Of a stretch of 12,090 nucleotides of DNA, positions 1 through 6,586 are shown piece by piece. The notes under the pieces are model-generated. The model saw only the letters and a list, made by a program, of their open reading frames with translations. It was not told the origin of the DNA and did no database searches. Made by a program: the position numbers and the translations under genes. The DNA is from Peptococcaceae bacterium (lineage in GTDB: Bacteria; Bacillota; Peptococcia; Peptococcales; Peptococcaceae), in the NCBI GenBank assembly GCA_017532485.1, contig JAFXJE010000122.1, positions 1 through 12,090 on the forward strand, read 5' to 3'. The stretch's first letter is position 1, and each line of letters opens with the position of its first letter.

Positions 1-2
1 CT

Positions 3-698
3 ACACCAGCTGCACAAGTAATGGCTTCAGCAACAGAAGAAATTCCAATTGTAGGGACAGCAATCACAGATTATGTATCTGCAAATTTAGTTAATAGTAA
101 TGAAAAACCAGGTTTAAATGTAACAGGTACTAGTGATATGAATCCAGTAGGAGAGCAATTGGATTTATTGCTGCAGTTGGTTCCTGATGCTAAAACAATT
201 GGTGTTTTATATACTTCCAGTGAAGTAAATTCACAAGTTCAGGTAGCTGCTTTGAAAGCTAGAGCTGCTGAGTTGGAAATTAATGTTGTCGAAGCAACAA
301 TCTCTAATGTAAACGATATTCAGCAAGCAGCACAAAGTTTAGTAGGCAAAGTGGATGCAATTTATTTACCTACAGATAATAATATTTCTTCTGCTATTAC
401 TCAAGTTGTAGCTATGACAGAGGAAGCTGGTTTGGTTACTGTCTGTGGTGAAGCTGCTCAGGTTAATGCCGGTGGGACAGCTACTTATGGTATTGACTAC
501 TACAAATTAGGTTACCAGACAGGTGTTATGGCAGCAAAAATATTAAAAGGTGAAGCTACACCAGCTGAAATGCCTATTCAATTTATGGAAGCAGAGGATT
601 TATCTGTTACCTTAAATAATGATTCTTTAACTGCCTTAGGTGTCACTGTACCAGCAGAATTAGCTGAGACAGCTGAAATTGTAAAAACAGCTGAATAA
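3..698 (+). CDS. ABC transporter substrate-binding protein, TrpX/ABC_sub_bind family (5' end missing)
   Basis: This is the C-terminal 231 residues of an extracellular solute-binding protein; the reading frame is open to the window's left edge, so the signal peptide and N-terminal lobe lie outside. The visible part fits the periplasmic-binding fold of the ABC_sub_bind family (COG2984): an I-P-I-V-G-T-A-I-T-D strand near the start, a V-P-D-A-K-T-I-G-V-L-Y segment typical of the second lobe, then V-D-A-I-Y-L-P-T-D-N and a Y-x-L-G-Y-Q-T-G-x-M-A helix near the end. The methionine at position 21 lies inside a conserved region and is not the start. The permease and ATPase genes follow on the same strand, which supports a TrpXYZ-type importer. 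The ligand is not readable from sequence; tryptophan or tyrosine is inferred only from the family. Confidence 0.88.
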   Translation, partial: TPAAQVMASATEEIPIVGTAITDYVSANLVNSNEKPGLNVTGTSDMNPVGEQLDLLLQLVPDAKTIGVLYTSSEVNSQVQVAALKARAAELEINVVEATISNVNDIQQAAQSLVGKVDAIYLPTDNNISSAITQVVAMTEEAGLVTVCGEAAQVNAGGTATYGIDYYKLGYQTGVMAAKILKGEATPAEMPIQFMEAEDLSVTLNNDSLTALGVTVPAELAETAEIVKTAE

Positions 699-706
699 TT
701 TATCAG

Positions 707-746
707 AAAACGGTTTGTTTACTGTAAAAGTAAATGAACCGTTTTT
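707..746 (+). terminator. Rho-independent terminator between binding protein and permease genes
   Basis: The arms are 707-723 and 729-745, with a 5-base loop. They pair over 15 of 17 positions with one two-base mismatch and end in a T-run. The hairpin lies 8 bases after the binding-protein stop codon and upstream of the permease gene, so it should terminate most transcripts of the binding protein or reduce read-through into the membrane components. Confidence 0.75.
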
Positions 747-778
747 ATATAATAAATGCTTATAGGTATAGTTTCGAT

Positions 779-807
779 TTGCAAAAATAACTTTAATGAG
801 TTAAAAT
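779..807 (+). promoter_or_regulatory. Candidate promoter for the permease-ATPase genes
   Basis: TTGCAA at 779-784 and TAAAAT at 802-807 are separated by exactly 17 bases (4/6 and 5/6 matches to the sigma-A consensus). It sits after the terminator and about 37 bases before the permease start, so the permease and ATPase could be transcribed independently of the binding protein. In AT-rich DNA such matches can occur by chance. Confidence 0.45.
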
Positions 808-843
808 GAAAAAGATATATTTGTAGGATGGAAGGGGATTTTT

Positions 844-1731
844 ATGTACAACTTAGTCATTTCAACGATTTGGCAAGGTCTGCTTTGGTCCTTGATGGCG
901 TTAGGTGTTTATTTGACCTATCGTGTATTGGATATTGCAGATTTAACTGTGGAGGGCAGTTTTCCTTTAGGGGCTGCGGTAGCAATATCTATGATTGCAG
1001 CAGGATTTAATCCATGGCTGGCAGTTTTAGGTGCTTTTTGTGCGGGGATGTTAGCAGGTGTGGTAACAGGTTTATTGCATACTAAATTGCAAATTCCAGC
1101 TTTGTTAGCTGGTATTTTAAGTATGATTGCACTTTATTCAATTAACTTGAGAGTGATGGGAAATAAGGCGAATTTATCTATTTTACGCATGGATACAGTC
1201 TTTACACCTTTTATGAATTTAGGGTTAAGTAAAAATGAAGGCATTTTGGTTTGTGGTTTACTTGTTGTTGTTGTTATCGTTTTAATAATTTACTGGTTTT
1301 TTGGTACAGAATTAGGTGCGGCAATTCGTGCTACAGGTTTCAATAAACAAATGATTAGAGCACAAGGGGTAAATACAGATATTACTGTTATTTTAGGATT
1401 ATTAATAAGTAATGGTCTTGTTGCTGTATCTGGAGCTTTAGTAGGTCAAAGCCAAGGTTATGCTGATGTTGGCATGGGTACTGGGACAATCGTAACTGGT
1501 CTTGCCTCACTGATTATTGGGGAAGTTATTTTTGGCACAAGAAGTTTTAAGAATTGTTTGATTTCCGTAGTTTTGGGTTCTATCTTATACCGTGGTGTAA
1601 TTGCTTTTGTATTATGGCTGGGCATGAATCCAAATGACTTAAAATTGTTAACTGCTATTATTGTAGCAATTGCTCTTTCCTTACCACTAATGAAAAATAA
1701 ATTGAGTGCGAAAAAGAAAGGGGTTGCTTAA
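844..1731 (+). CDS. ABC transporter permease, TrpY/COG4120 type
   Basis: This 295-residue integral membrane protein is the channel subunit of the importer whose binding protein and ATPase flank it. The sequence is almost wholly hydrophobic with about eight to nine predicted membrane spans and a basic C-terminal tail (K-N-K-L-S-A-K-K-K). A cytoplasmic loop near residues 155-178 (G-T-E-L-G-A-A-I-R-A-T-G-F-N then A-Q-G-V-N) resembles the EAA-like ATPase-coupling loop of the BPD_transp_2 superfamily. An early L-T-Y-R-V-L-D-I-A-D-L-T-V-E-G-S motif is characteristic of this permease group. The start at 844 is set by AAGGGGA at 832-838, five bases upstream. The ATPase start follows one base after the stop codon, so translation is probably coupled. 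Substrate specificity cannot be read. Confidence 0.88.
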   Translation: MYNLVISTIWQGLLWSLMALGVYLTYRVLDIADLTVEGSFPLGAAVAISMIAAGFNPWLAVLGAFCAGMLAGVVTGLLHTKLQIPALLAGILSMIALYSINLRVMGNKANLSILRMDTVFTPFMNLGLSKNEGILVCGLLVVVVIVLIIYWFFGTELGAAIRATGFNKQMIRAQGVNTDITVILGLLISNGLVAVSGALVGQSQGYADVGMGTGTIVTGLASLIIGEVIFGTRSFKNCLISVVLGSILYRGVIAFVLWLGMNPNDLKLLTAIIVAIALSLPLMKNKLSAKKKGVA

Positions 1732-1732
1732 A

Positions 1733-2527
1733 ATGTTAGTTGTGGATAATGTTTGGAAAACATTTAATGCAGGTACAGTGAATGAGAAAAAAGCTTTACA
1801 AGGTTTAAATCTTCACTTGAAACCCGGAGATTTTGTTACCGTTATTGGTGGTAATGGTGCTGGTAAATCCACTATGTTGAATTCCATTGCTGGTGTTTTT
1901 TTTGCAGACAAAGGTAAAATTACTATTGATGGTGTTGATGTAACCAAGGACCCTGAGTATAAAAGAGCTAAGCATATCGGTCGTGTTTTCCAAGACCCTA
2001 TGTTAGGGACTGCGGCAGGGATGCAGATTGAAGAAAATTTAGCTGTGGCAAGTAGAAGAGGAAAAGTGCCTGGTCTTGCTTGGAGTTCTAAAAGCAGTGA
2101 AAGAGAAAGATTTAGAGAACTTTTAAAAGAATTAGATTTAGGTTTGGAAGACAGGTTAACCAGTAAAGTTGGCTTGCTTTCCGGTGGTCAAAGGCAAGCT
2201 CTTACTTTGTTAATGGCGACTATGACTAAACCAAAGTTATTACTCTTAGATGAACATACAGCTGCTCTTGACCCTAAAACAGCGGCTAAGGTATTAGACT
2301 TGACAGAAAAAATTGTTAATCGTGATAAGTTGACAACTTTAATGATTACTCATAATATGCGTGATGCTTTGCGATGTGGAAACCGTTTGATTATGCTGCA
2401 TAATGGGAGAATTATCATTGATGTTGAAGGTGAAGAGAAGAAAAAATTAGATGTGCCGGATTTACTGAAAATGTTTGAACAGGCTTCCGGTGACGAGTTT
2501 GCTAGTGATAGAGCACTACTAGGTTAA
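1733..2527 (+). CDS. ABC transporter ATP-binding protein, TrpZ/COG1101 type
   Basis: This 264-residue cytoplasmic ATPase powers the importer. All nucleotide-binding motifs are intact: Walker A G-G-N-G-A-G-K-S-T at residues 39-47, Q-loop Gln 87 in R-V-F-Q-D-P, signature L-S-G-G-Q at 149-153, Walker B L-L-L-L-D-E-H at about 169-175 with catalytic Glu 174, D-loop A-A-L-D at 177-180, and H-loop His 207 in M-I-T-H-N-M. The H-T-A-A-L-D variant of the D-loop region is typical of this COG1101 branch. The start at 1733 is preferred over an in-frame ATG at 1706, because AAAGGGG lies about nine bases upstream and the start then falls directly after the permease stop at 1731. It is the last gene of the cassette and is followed by a strong terminator. 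Confidence 0.92.
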   Translation: MLVVDNVWKTFNAGTVNEKKALQGLNLHLKPGDFVTVIGGNGAGKSTMLNSIAGVFFADKGKITIDGVDVTKDPEYKRAKHIGRVFQDPMLGTAAGMQIEENLAVASRRGKVPGLAWSSKSSERERFRELLKELDLGLEDRLTSKVGLLSGGQRQALTLLMATMTKPKLLLLDEHTAALDPKTAAKVLDLTEKIVNRDKLTTLMITHNMRDALRCGNRLIMLHNGRIIIDVEGEEKKKLDVPDLLKMFEQASGDEFASDRALLG

Positions 2528-2532
2528 AGTAT

Positions 2533-2565
2533 AAGGCTGAGACAGGTTATTGTCTCAGCCTTTTT
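2533..2565 (+). terminator. Rho-independent terminator after the ABC importer genes
   Basis: Perfect 12-base arms at 2533-2544 and 2551-2562 (AAGGCTGAGACA and its complement) enclose a 6-base loop, with the right arm running into a T-run ending at 2565. The stop codon of the convergent gene overlaps the T-run, so the element may also act, less efficiently, on leftward transcripts. Confidence 0.9.
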
Positions 2566-3070
2566 AATTGATATCAATGACATCATCGGTATAACGAGTA
2601 TCAATTTGCTGCATATATTGAAGAGCAATTTGATAACATTGTTCGACATGGTTACGACCTAAGTAATTCATAGCGGCAAAGCTAATTCCAGCTGAAGCTG
2701 CTTGACCAATGAACGGAACAAATTTCCCCGCTTGTTTAGCAACAAGTTTACTGCTGGTCTTTTTCAATAAATTGCGAACTAAAGTAGTTGTAATTGTTTT
2801 ACCAACTAATTCGTTACCGACAGAGGAAATAATAACTAAGAGTACTTTTTTTCTTTCCATATCTAAAGCTTGAATTTGTTTTTCACTTAAACCAAATTGA
2901 AGATTTATTTTACCCAACAATTCCGCCATAATTGCCATATCAGCAGAAATATCAACACCAGGGATAGGTACGGCAGCAGCAGCTCCTGATAATAAAGAAC
3001 GTCGGTTAACTAAACGAAGACATTCTTCTCTGCGTTGTTCCAATTCTTCTATTGTTTTTGGAAAGTACAA
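2564..3070 (-). CDS. Small DUF697-like membrane-associated protein (function unknown)
   Basis: This 168-residue protein has a charged N-terminal helix (residues 7-24), an Ala/Gly-rich segment with P-I-P-G-V-D at 35-40, and a second hydrophobic segment, K-F-V-P-F-I-G-Q-A-A-S-A-G, at 116-128. A paired P-G-V-D and P-x-I-G-Q/A pattern is what I associate with DUF697, a domain usually found at the C-terminus of Era-like GTPases and in YcjF-type membrane proteins. No GTPase motif is present here, so this would be a free-standing version. The start is TTG at 3070, supported by a perfect AGGAGG at 3079-3084 with eight bases of spacing; the next in-frame methionine is residue 45, which would remove the first motif. 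It is transcribed divergently from the PdxT-like gene. The family assignment is moderate and the function is unknown. Confidence 0.6.
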   Translation of the reverse strand: MYFPKTIEELEQRREECLRLVNRRSLLSGAAAAVPIPGVDISADMAIMAELLGKINLQFGLSEKQIQALDMERKKVLLVIISSVGNELVGKTITTTLVRNLLKKTSSKLVAKQAGKFVPFIGQAASAGISFAAMNYLGRNHVEQCYQIALQYMQQIDTRYTDDVIDIN

Positions 3071-3078
3071 TATCTTCG

Positions 3079-3084
3079 CCTCCT
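3079..3084 (-). promoter_or_regulatory. Ribosome binding site that fixes a TTG start
   Basis: AGGAGG on the minus strand lies eight bases before the TTG codon at 3070-3068. No ATG or GTG is at a usable distance, so TTG is the best start for the DUF697-like gene. Confidence 0.8.
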
Positions 3085-3185
3085 AAATTTAAACAAATAA
3101 ATTTTCATTACTTCATTCTATCAAAAAAAATATAATTCGTATATATATAATAACAGGAAGAAAAAAGTAAATTTGAGGTGAATTT

Positions 3186-3737
3186 ATGTTGAAGGTTGGA
3201 GTGATTGGTTCAGATTTTTTAATCAATAAAAATAGAGAAATATTACAAGAAAAAAATTGTCAAGTAATAGCTTTGCAGGAAGAAAAACAACTTCATCAGG
3301 TTGATGCTGTAATAATTACTGGGTGGCAAGAAAAAGATTATGGAGCAAAAATTAATAGCTGGGCTGAAGAACTAAGAAAAATGGAAAAAGAAAATATGGT
3401 AATGTTAGCAATTGCGCATGGCTCAATTGCTATGGGGCAAAAAGGAAGATTAAAGTTAATGGATTATTGGAGTACAACTCTGTCTACAGCTCCAGTATAT
3501 TTACCTTTAGAAATATCAAGCTTGGATCATGTTCGTTTTACGGCTTGTTTCTTGCAGGACATTCGTTTTACACATGTAGCTCCTAATTTAGGAATTCTTT
3601 GTTGTGATAAACAGCGTGGGCCGATTATTTTACGACAGGGGAATTATTTGGCGTGTAATTATGTGGCAGAATTGACAAAGAAAACATATCTTTATGATTA
3701 TTGGCTGGAAATGGTATTATCTGCGAAAATGACTTGA
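3186..3737 (+). CDS. PdxT-like class I glutamine amidotransferase homologue lacking catalytic Cys and His
   Basis: This 183-residue protein, close to the usual PdxT length of about 190, aligns by eye with B. subtilis PdxT along most of its length: M-L-K-V-G-V-I-G at the N-terminus, V-D-A-V-I-I-T-G at 39-46, a block at about 70-85, and R-Q-G-N-Y-L-A-C-N-Y at 150-159. PdxT is the glutaminase of pyridoxal phosphate synthase, feeding ammonia to PdxS. Key residues are missing: the P-G-G-E-S oxyanion motif reads T-G-W-Q-E, the nucleophile motif G-T-C-A-G reads A-I-A-H-G (75-79, Cys to Ala 77), and S-F-H-P-E-L reads N-Y-V-A-E-L (158-163, His to Val 160); only the triad Glu 162 remains. Glutaminase activity is therefore unlikely. 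GAGGTG at 3175-3180 supports the start. serS follows, matching the pdxT-serS order of Bacillus, but no pdxS is present. Confidence 0.72.
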   Translation: MLKVGVIGSDFLINKNREILQEKNCQVIALQEEKQLHQVDAVIITGWQEKDYGAKINSWAEELRKMEKENMVMLAIAHGSIAMGQKGRLKLMDYWSTTLSTAPVYLPLEISSLDHVRFTACFLQDIRFTHVAPNLGILCCDKQRGPIILRQGNYLACNYVAELTKKTYLYDYWLEMVLSAKMT

Positions 3738-3762
3738 CAGCGACCTTTTTTTAGCGTTAAAT
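3734..3762 (+). promoter_or_regulatory. Candidate promoter for serS
   Basis: A perfect TTGACA at 3734-3739, overlapping the TGA stop of the PdxT-like gene, is followed 17 bases later by TTAAAT at 3757-3762 (4/6). serS starts 33 bases downstream. The 58-base gap is too short for a T-box leader, so no tRNA-sensing control of serS is visible. Confidence 0.55.
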
Positions 3763-3795
3763 ATTAATTAATTGTAATAAGGGGGAAAGGTAATT

Positions 3796-5064
3796 ATGCT
3801 AGATATTAAAATGGTACGTTCTAATCCAGAAAGTGTAATTGCTGCGATGAAAAGAAGAGACATGGATTTAGATTTATCCGTTTTCTTAGCTTTGGATGAA
3901 AAACGCAGAGCACTTTTAACTGAAGTTGAACAATTAAAAAACACAAGAAATACTGTTTCTAAACAAATCGGGATGATGAAAAAAAATGGAGAAAATGCTG
4001 ATGATTTAGTAGCAGAAATGAGCAAAGTAGGGGAAACAATTGCTGACTTAGATAAACAGGTGGCAGAAGTTGATGCTCAAATGGAAGAAATAATCTTAAA
4101 TATCCCAAATATTCCTCATGACTCTATTCCAGATGGTGATGAAAGCTGTTACAGAGTAGAACGTACTTGGGGAGAACCAAAGCAATTTGATTTTGAACCA
4201 TTAGCTCATTGGGATATCGGTACAAATTTAAATATTTTGGATTTTGAACGTGCTGCTAAAGTAACAGGTGCGAGATTTACTTTTTATCGTGGTTTAGGTG
4301 CGCGTTTGGAAAGAGCAGTTATTGCATTTATGTTGGATATGCATACAGAAAAGCATGGTTATACTGAGCTGATTCCACCATATATAGCTAATCGCGCTAG
4401 CATGACAGGTACAGGTCAGTTGCCAAAATTTGCTGAGGATATGTTTAAACTGGAAGGCTTGGATTATTTCTTAATTCCAACAGCAGAAGTTCCTGTAACT
4501 AACTATTATCGTGAAGAAATTTTGGACCATAAAGAATTACCAATTAAACATTGTGCTTTCAGCCCATGTTTCCGTGCAGAGGCTGGTTCTCATGGTCGAG
4601 ATACTAGAGGTATTATTCGCCAACATCAATTCCATAAAGTAGAAATGGTTAAATTTGCTCATCCTGATAATTCTTTTGATGAGTTAGAAAAATTAACAAA
4701 TGACGCAGAAGATGTATTAAAAGCTTTAAACCTGCCATATCGCGTAATTACTTTACCGTCTGGTGATATTGGTTTTTCTTCCTGCAAAACTTACGATGTG
4801 GAAGTATGGTTGCCAAGTTATCAAGCATATAAAGAAATTTCTTCTTGCAGTAACTTTGTTGATTTCCAAGCAAGAAGAGCTAATATTCGCTTCCGCGATG
4901 AAAATGGTAAAGTGCAGTTCGTGCATACCTTAAATGGTTCTGGTTTAGCAATTGGACGTACAGTTGCAGCAATTTTAGAAAACTATCAACAAGCTGATGG
5001 TAGTGTAATTATCCCTGAGGTGCTGCGTCCTTATATGGGTGGCAAAGAAGTAATTACTAAATAA
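3796..5064 (+). CDS. serS: Seryl-tRNA synthetase
   Basis: This cytoplasmic class II aminoacyl-tRNA synthetase charges tRNA-Ser, and tRNA-Sec where present, with serine in an ATP-dependent reaction. The 422-residue protein has the normal family length. The N-terminal M-L-D-I-K-x-x-R opening and the coiled-coil arm (about residues 30-102) that grips the long variable arm of tRNA-Ser are clear. In the catalytic core, the serine-binding T-A-E is at 229-231, motif 2 with F-R-A-E-A-G-S-x-G-R-D-T-R-G is at about 259-272, and motif 3, G-S-G-L-A-I-G-R-T, is at 381-389 with Arg 388. Ribosome binding is explained by GAAAGG or the adjacent G-run at 3779-3790. It lies directly downstream of the PdxT-like gene but appears to have its own promoter, and it ends at a bidirectional terminator. 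Confidence 0.98.
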   Translation: MLDIKMVRSNPESVIAAMKRRDMDLDLSVFLALDEKRRALLTEVEQLKNTRNTVSKQIGMMKKNGENADDLVAEMSKVGETIADLDKQVAEVDAQMEEIILNIPNIPHDSIPDGDESCYRVERTWGEPKQFDFEPLAHWDIGTNLNILDFERAAKVTGARFTFYRGLGARLERAVIAFMLDMHTEKHGYTELIPPYIANRASMTGTGQLPKFAEDMFKLEGLDYFLIPTAEVPVTNYYREEILDHKELPIKHCAFSPCFRAEAGSHGRDTRGIIRQHQFHKVEMVKFAHPDNSFDELEKLTNDAEDVLKALNLPYRVITLPSGDIGFSSCKTYDVEVWLPSYQAYKEISSCSNFVDFQARRANIRFRDENGKVQFVHTLNGSGLAIGRTVAAILENYQQADGSVIIPEVLRPYMGGKEVITK

Positions 5065-5088
5065 GAATTAGAAATTTGAAAACAATAA

Positions 5089-5129
5089 AGGTCGAGACAT
5101 ATCAATCATAGTCTCGACCTCTTCTTTTT
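5089..5129. terminator. Bidirectional Rho-independent terminator between convergent genes
   Basis: Perfect 10-base arms at 5089-5098 and 5111-5120 (AGGTCGAGAC and its complement) flank a 12-base loop. Rightward, the stem is followed by CTTCTTTTT; leftward, by TTATTGTTTT on the minus strand. It therefore suits both serS and the convergent WapI-like gene ending at 5134. Confidence 0.85.
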
Positions 5130-5133
5130 GTAT

Positions 5134-5583
5134 TTAGTTAATAATATAATTTACAGGGCATTTGACAGCATAAGATTTAAGTTCGATAATCCATTCTTGC
5201 CACTGTTCTTTGTCTATTTCCATAGTAAAAGCCGTTTCGTGATTGTTATTTTGTGGTGGGTTAAAATCTAAACTTAAGTGAAAAGTAAAGATGTAACCAA
5301 AATCTGTTACCTCATCTAAAGAAAAATAAATCATAGGCTCTTCACAGTCAAAAAAATTACTTGTAGCTCGATTTTCGGCTATAGCTTGTAGCCAATCAAT
5401 AAAACGGTACATTTCACAAGCTAACATAGCTGGTGCGGTGGTACTCCACTGATATTCCGGTGTTTTAAGTGTCAAAGTCATATTCAGCCAATTGGCTTCG
5501 TAATAATTTTCGTGATTATTTGGATATTGATAACCATTAATGATAATGGAAGCTTGGTTTTTTCCAGGTTGTCCAATAAACAT
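5134..5583 (-). CDS. WapI-like immunity family protein (putative)
   Basis: This 149-residue soluble protein has no signal peptide or membrane span. It carries a pattern I associate with the WapI family, the proteins that neutralise WapA/contact-dependent toxins: G-Y-Q-Y-P at 17-21, A-N-W-L at 30-33, a W near 46, E-M-Y-R-F-I-D-W-L at 57-65, and an acidic E-E-P-M-I-Y-F-S-L at 81-89 followed by beta-strand-like repeats. The first ATG at 5589 is only one base from the ribosome binding site (AGAGGTG, 5591-5597); the second ATG at 5583 is seven bases away, so it is chosen. The gene has its own near-consensus promoter. No toxin, polymorphic-toxin tail or secretion gene is nearby, so it would be an orphan immunity gene. 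The assignment comes from remembered motifs and is moderate. Confidence 0.55.
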   Translation of the reverse strand: MFIGQPGKNQASIIINGYQYPNNHENYYEANWLNMTLTLKTPEYQWSTTAPAMLACEMYRFIDWLQAIAENRATSNFFDCEEPMIYFSLDEVTDFGYIFTFHLSLDFNPPQNNNHETAFTMEIDKEQWQEWIIELKSYAVKCPVNYIIN

Positions 5584-5622
5584 ACACATACACCTCTAAA
5601 TATCAGATTAGTCTTGTCCTTT

Positions 5623-5651
5623 ATTATTAAATGAATATTTATGATTGTCAA
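5623..5651 (-). promoter_or_regulatory. Near-consensus promoter for the WapI-like gene
   Basis: On the minus strand TTGACA (5651-5646, perfect) and AATAAT (5628-5623, 5/6) are separated by exactly 17 bases. The -35 box overlaps the TGA stop codon of the exporter gene upstream. This gives the WapI-like gene independent transcription despite lying at the end of a co-directional gene block. Confidence 0.7.
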
Positions 5652-6556
5652 CTACTTTTGTGTGGAAAAGCGAGAAGAAACATCATAAGTAAAATTAATG
5701 ATGAGCCTAAATAATCCATAGTGGTCAAATTAAGGTCAAGCCAAAGCACAGAAAAAAATGCTGAGGAAAGTGGCTCAATACAGGCAAAAAGACTGGCATA
5801 AGTGGCGCCAATCATGGTGACACTGACTAGATAAAGGTAAAAAGAAATGAAAGTAGCAAAAATAACAATAAAGAAAATAAAAAAAACAGCTTTGATATCT
5901 AAATTACCAGAAAATTGCCAAAATGGATAAAGGGTATTTAAACATATCCCACCAATAAGCATAGACCAACCGATAACAATAGAAGATCCCCATTGTTTTT
6001 GTAGTTGACCAGGGTACATAGTATAAAAAGCCATGGCAACAGCAGAGAGAAGTCCCCAAATTAAAGCTGTTGAGGAGATATTTAGAACTTTAAGATTGCC
6101 ATGGGTAACTAAAAGAATTGTTCCGATGACGGCGAGAAAAACAGCAATTATTTCTAAAAAATAAGGCAGCCTCTTTTGCTGAATGGCACTTACAGCAACA
6201 ACTAAAATTGGAAAAAGATATTGTAAAATAGTTGCTGTTGGGGCATTGGAATAGTTGATGGAAACAAAATATGTTAGTTGGACAGCCATAGTGCCAAATA
6301 AGGCAAAAATAATTAATTTAATGGTCGCTTGACGATTGCGAAAAATAATTAAAGTCATTTTTCGATTATTGAAAAGGCAAATAGTTAACATCAAGCAGCC
6401 AGAAACTAAAAGGCGAACGGTGACTAACCATTGAGGGGTAATACCTCGTTGCTGAAAAAGGTATTGCCCAAAAACACCAGAAATACCCCATAAAATGCCC
6501 GGGATAAGTGCTAGCAAAGCACCTAAAAGTTTTGTTTTTAAATTTTGTTCATTCAT
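5648..6556 (-). CDS. EamA/DMT-superfamily transporter
   Basis: This 302-residue inner-membrane protein has about ten membrane spans and two EamA repeats (roughly residues 10-150 and 163-297), the usual layout of drug/metabolite exporters. Family hallmarks are the G-I-L-W-G-I-S-G-V-F-G opening helix, Y-S-N-A-P-T-A-T-I-L-Q-Y-L-F-P-I in the first repeat (102-117), and A-T-Y-A-S-L-F-A-C-I-E-P-L-S-S-A in the second (251-266). The substrate is unknown; relatives export amino acids, their analogues or other metabolites. The start at 6556 has only a weak upstream GAGAG element. The gene follows rlmH by 30 bases with no terminator between, so it is probably the distal member of the dnaX-recR-rlmH transcription unit. 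Confidence 0.9.
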   Translation of the reverse strand: MNEQNLKTKLLGALLALIPGILWGISGVFGQYLFQQRGITPQWLVTVRLLVSGCLMLTICLFNNRKMTLIIFRNRQATIKLIIFALFGTMAVQLTYFVSINYSNAPTATILQYLFPILVVAVSAIQQKRLPYFLEIIAVFLAVIGTILLVTHGNLKVLNISSTALIWGLLSAVAMAFYTMYPGQLQKQWGSSIVIGWSMLIGGICLNTLYPFWQFSGNLDIKAVFFIFFIVIFATFISFYLYLVSVTMIGATYASLFACIEPLSSAFFSVLWLDLNLTTMDYLGSSLILLMMFLLAFPHKSS

Positions 6557-6586
6557 AAAATATCTGCTCTCTTTATTTTTTTAAGA

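Noticed and set aside
828..1010. A short open frame overlapping the start of the permease gene
   Set aside because: It is a different frame of the permease coding region, with no ribosome binding site of its own and no protein-like character.
3131..3151. TATAAT-like boxes upstream of the PdxT-like gene
   Set aside because: Two -10-like hexamers exist in a very AT-rich stretch, but neither has a recognisable -35 box at 16-18 bases, so no promoter is called.
3186..3737. Calling this an active pyridoxal phosphate synthase glutaminase (pdxT)
   Set aside because: The catalytic Cys and His positions are Ala and Val in the most natural alignment and pdxS is absent, so a functional pdxT symbol would mislead.
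3738..3795. Possible T-box leader for serS
   Set aside because: Only 58 bases separate serS from the upstream gene, too short for a T-box stem I plus antiterminator, and no T-box sequence or hairpin pair is present.
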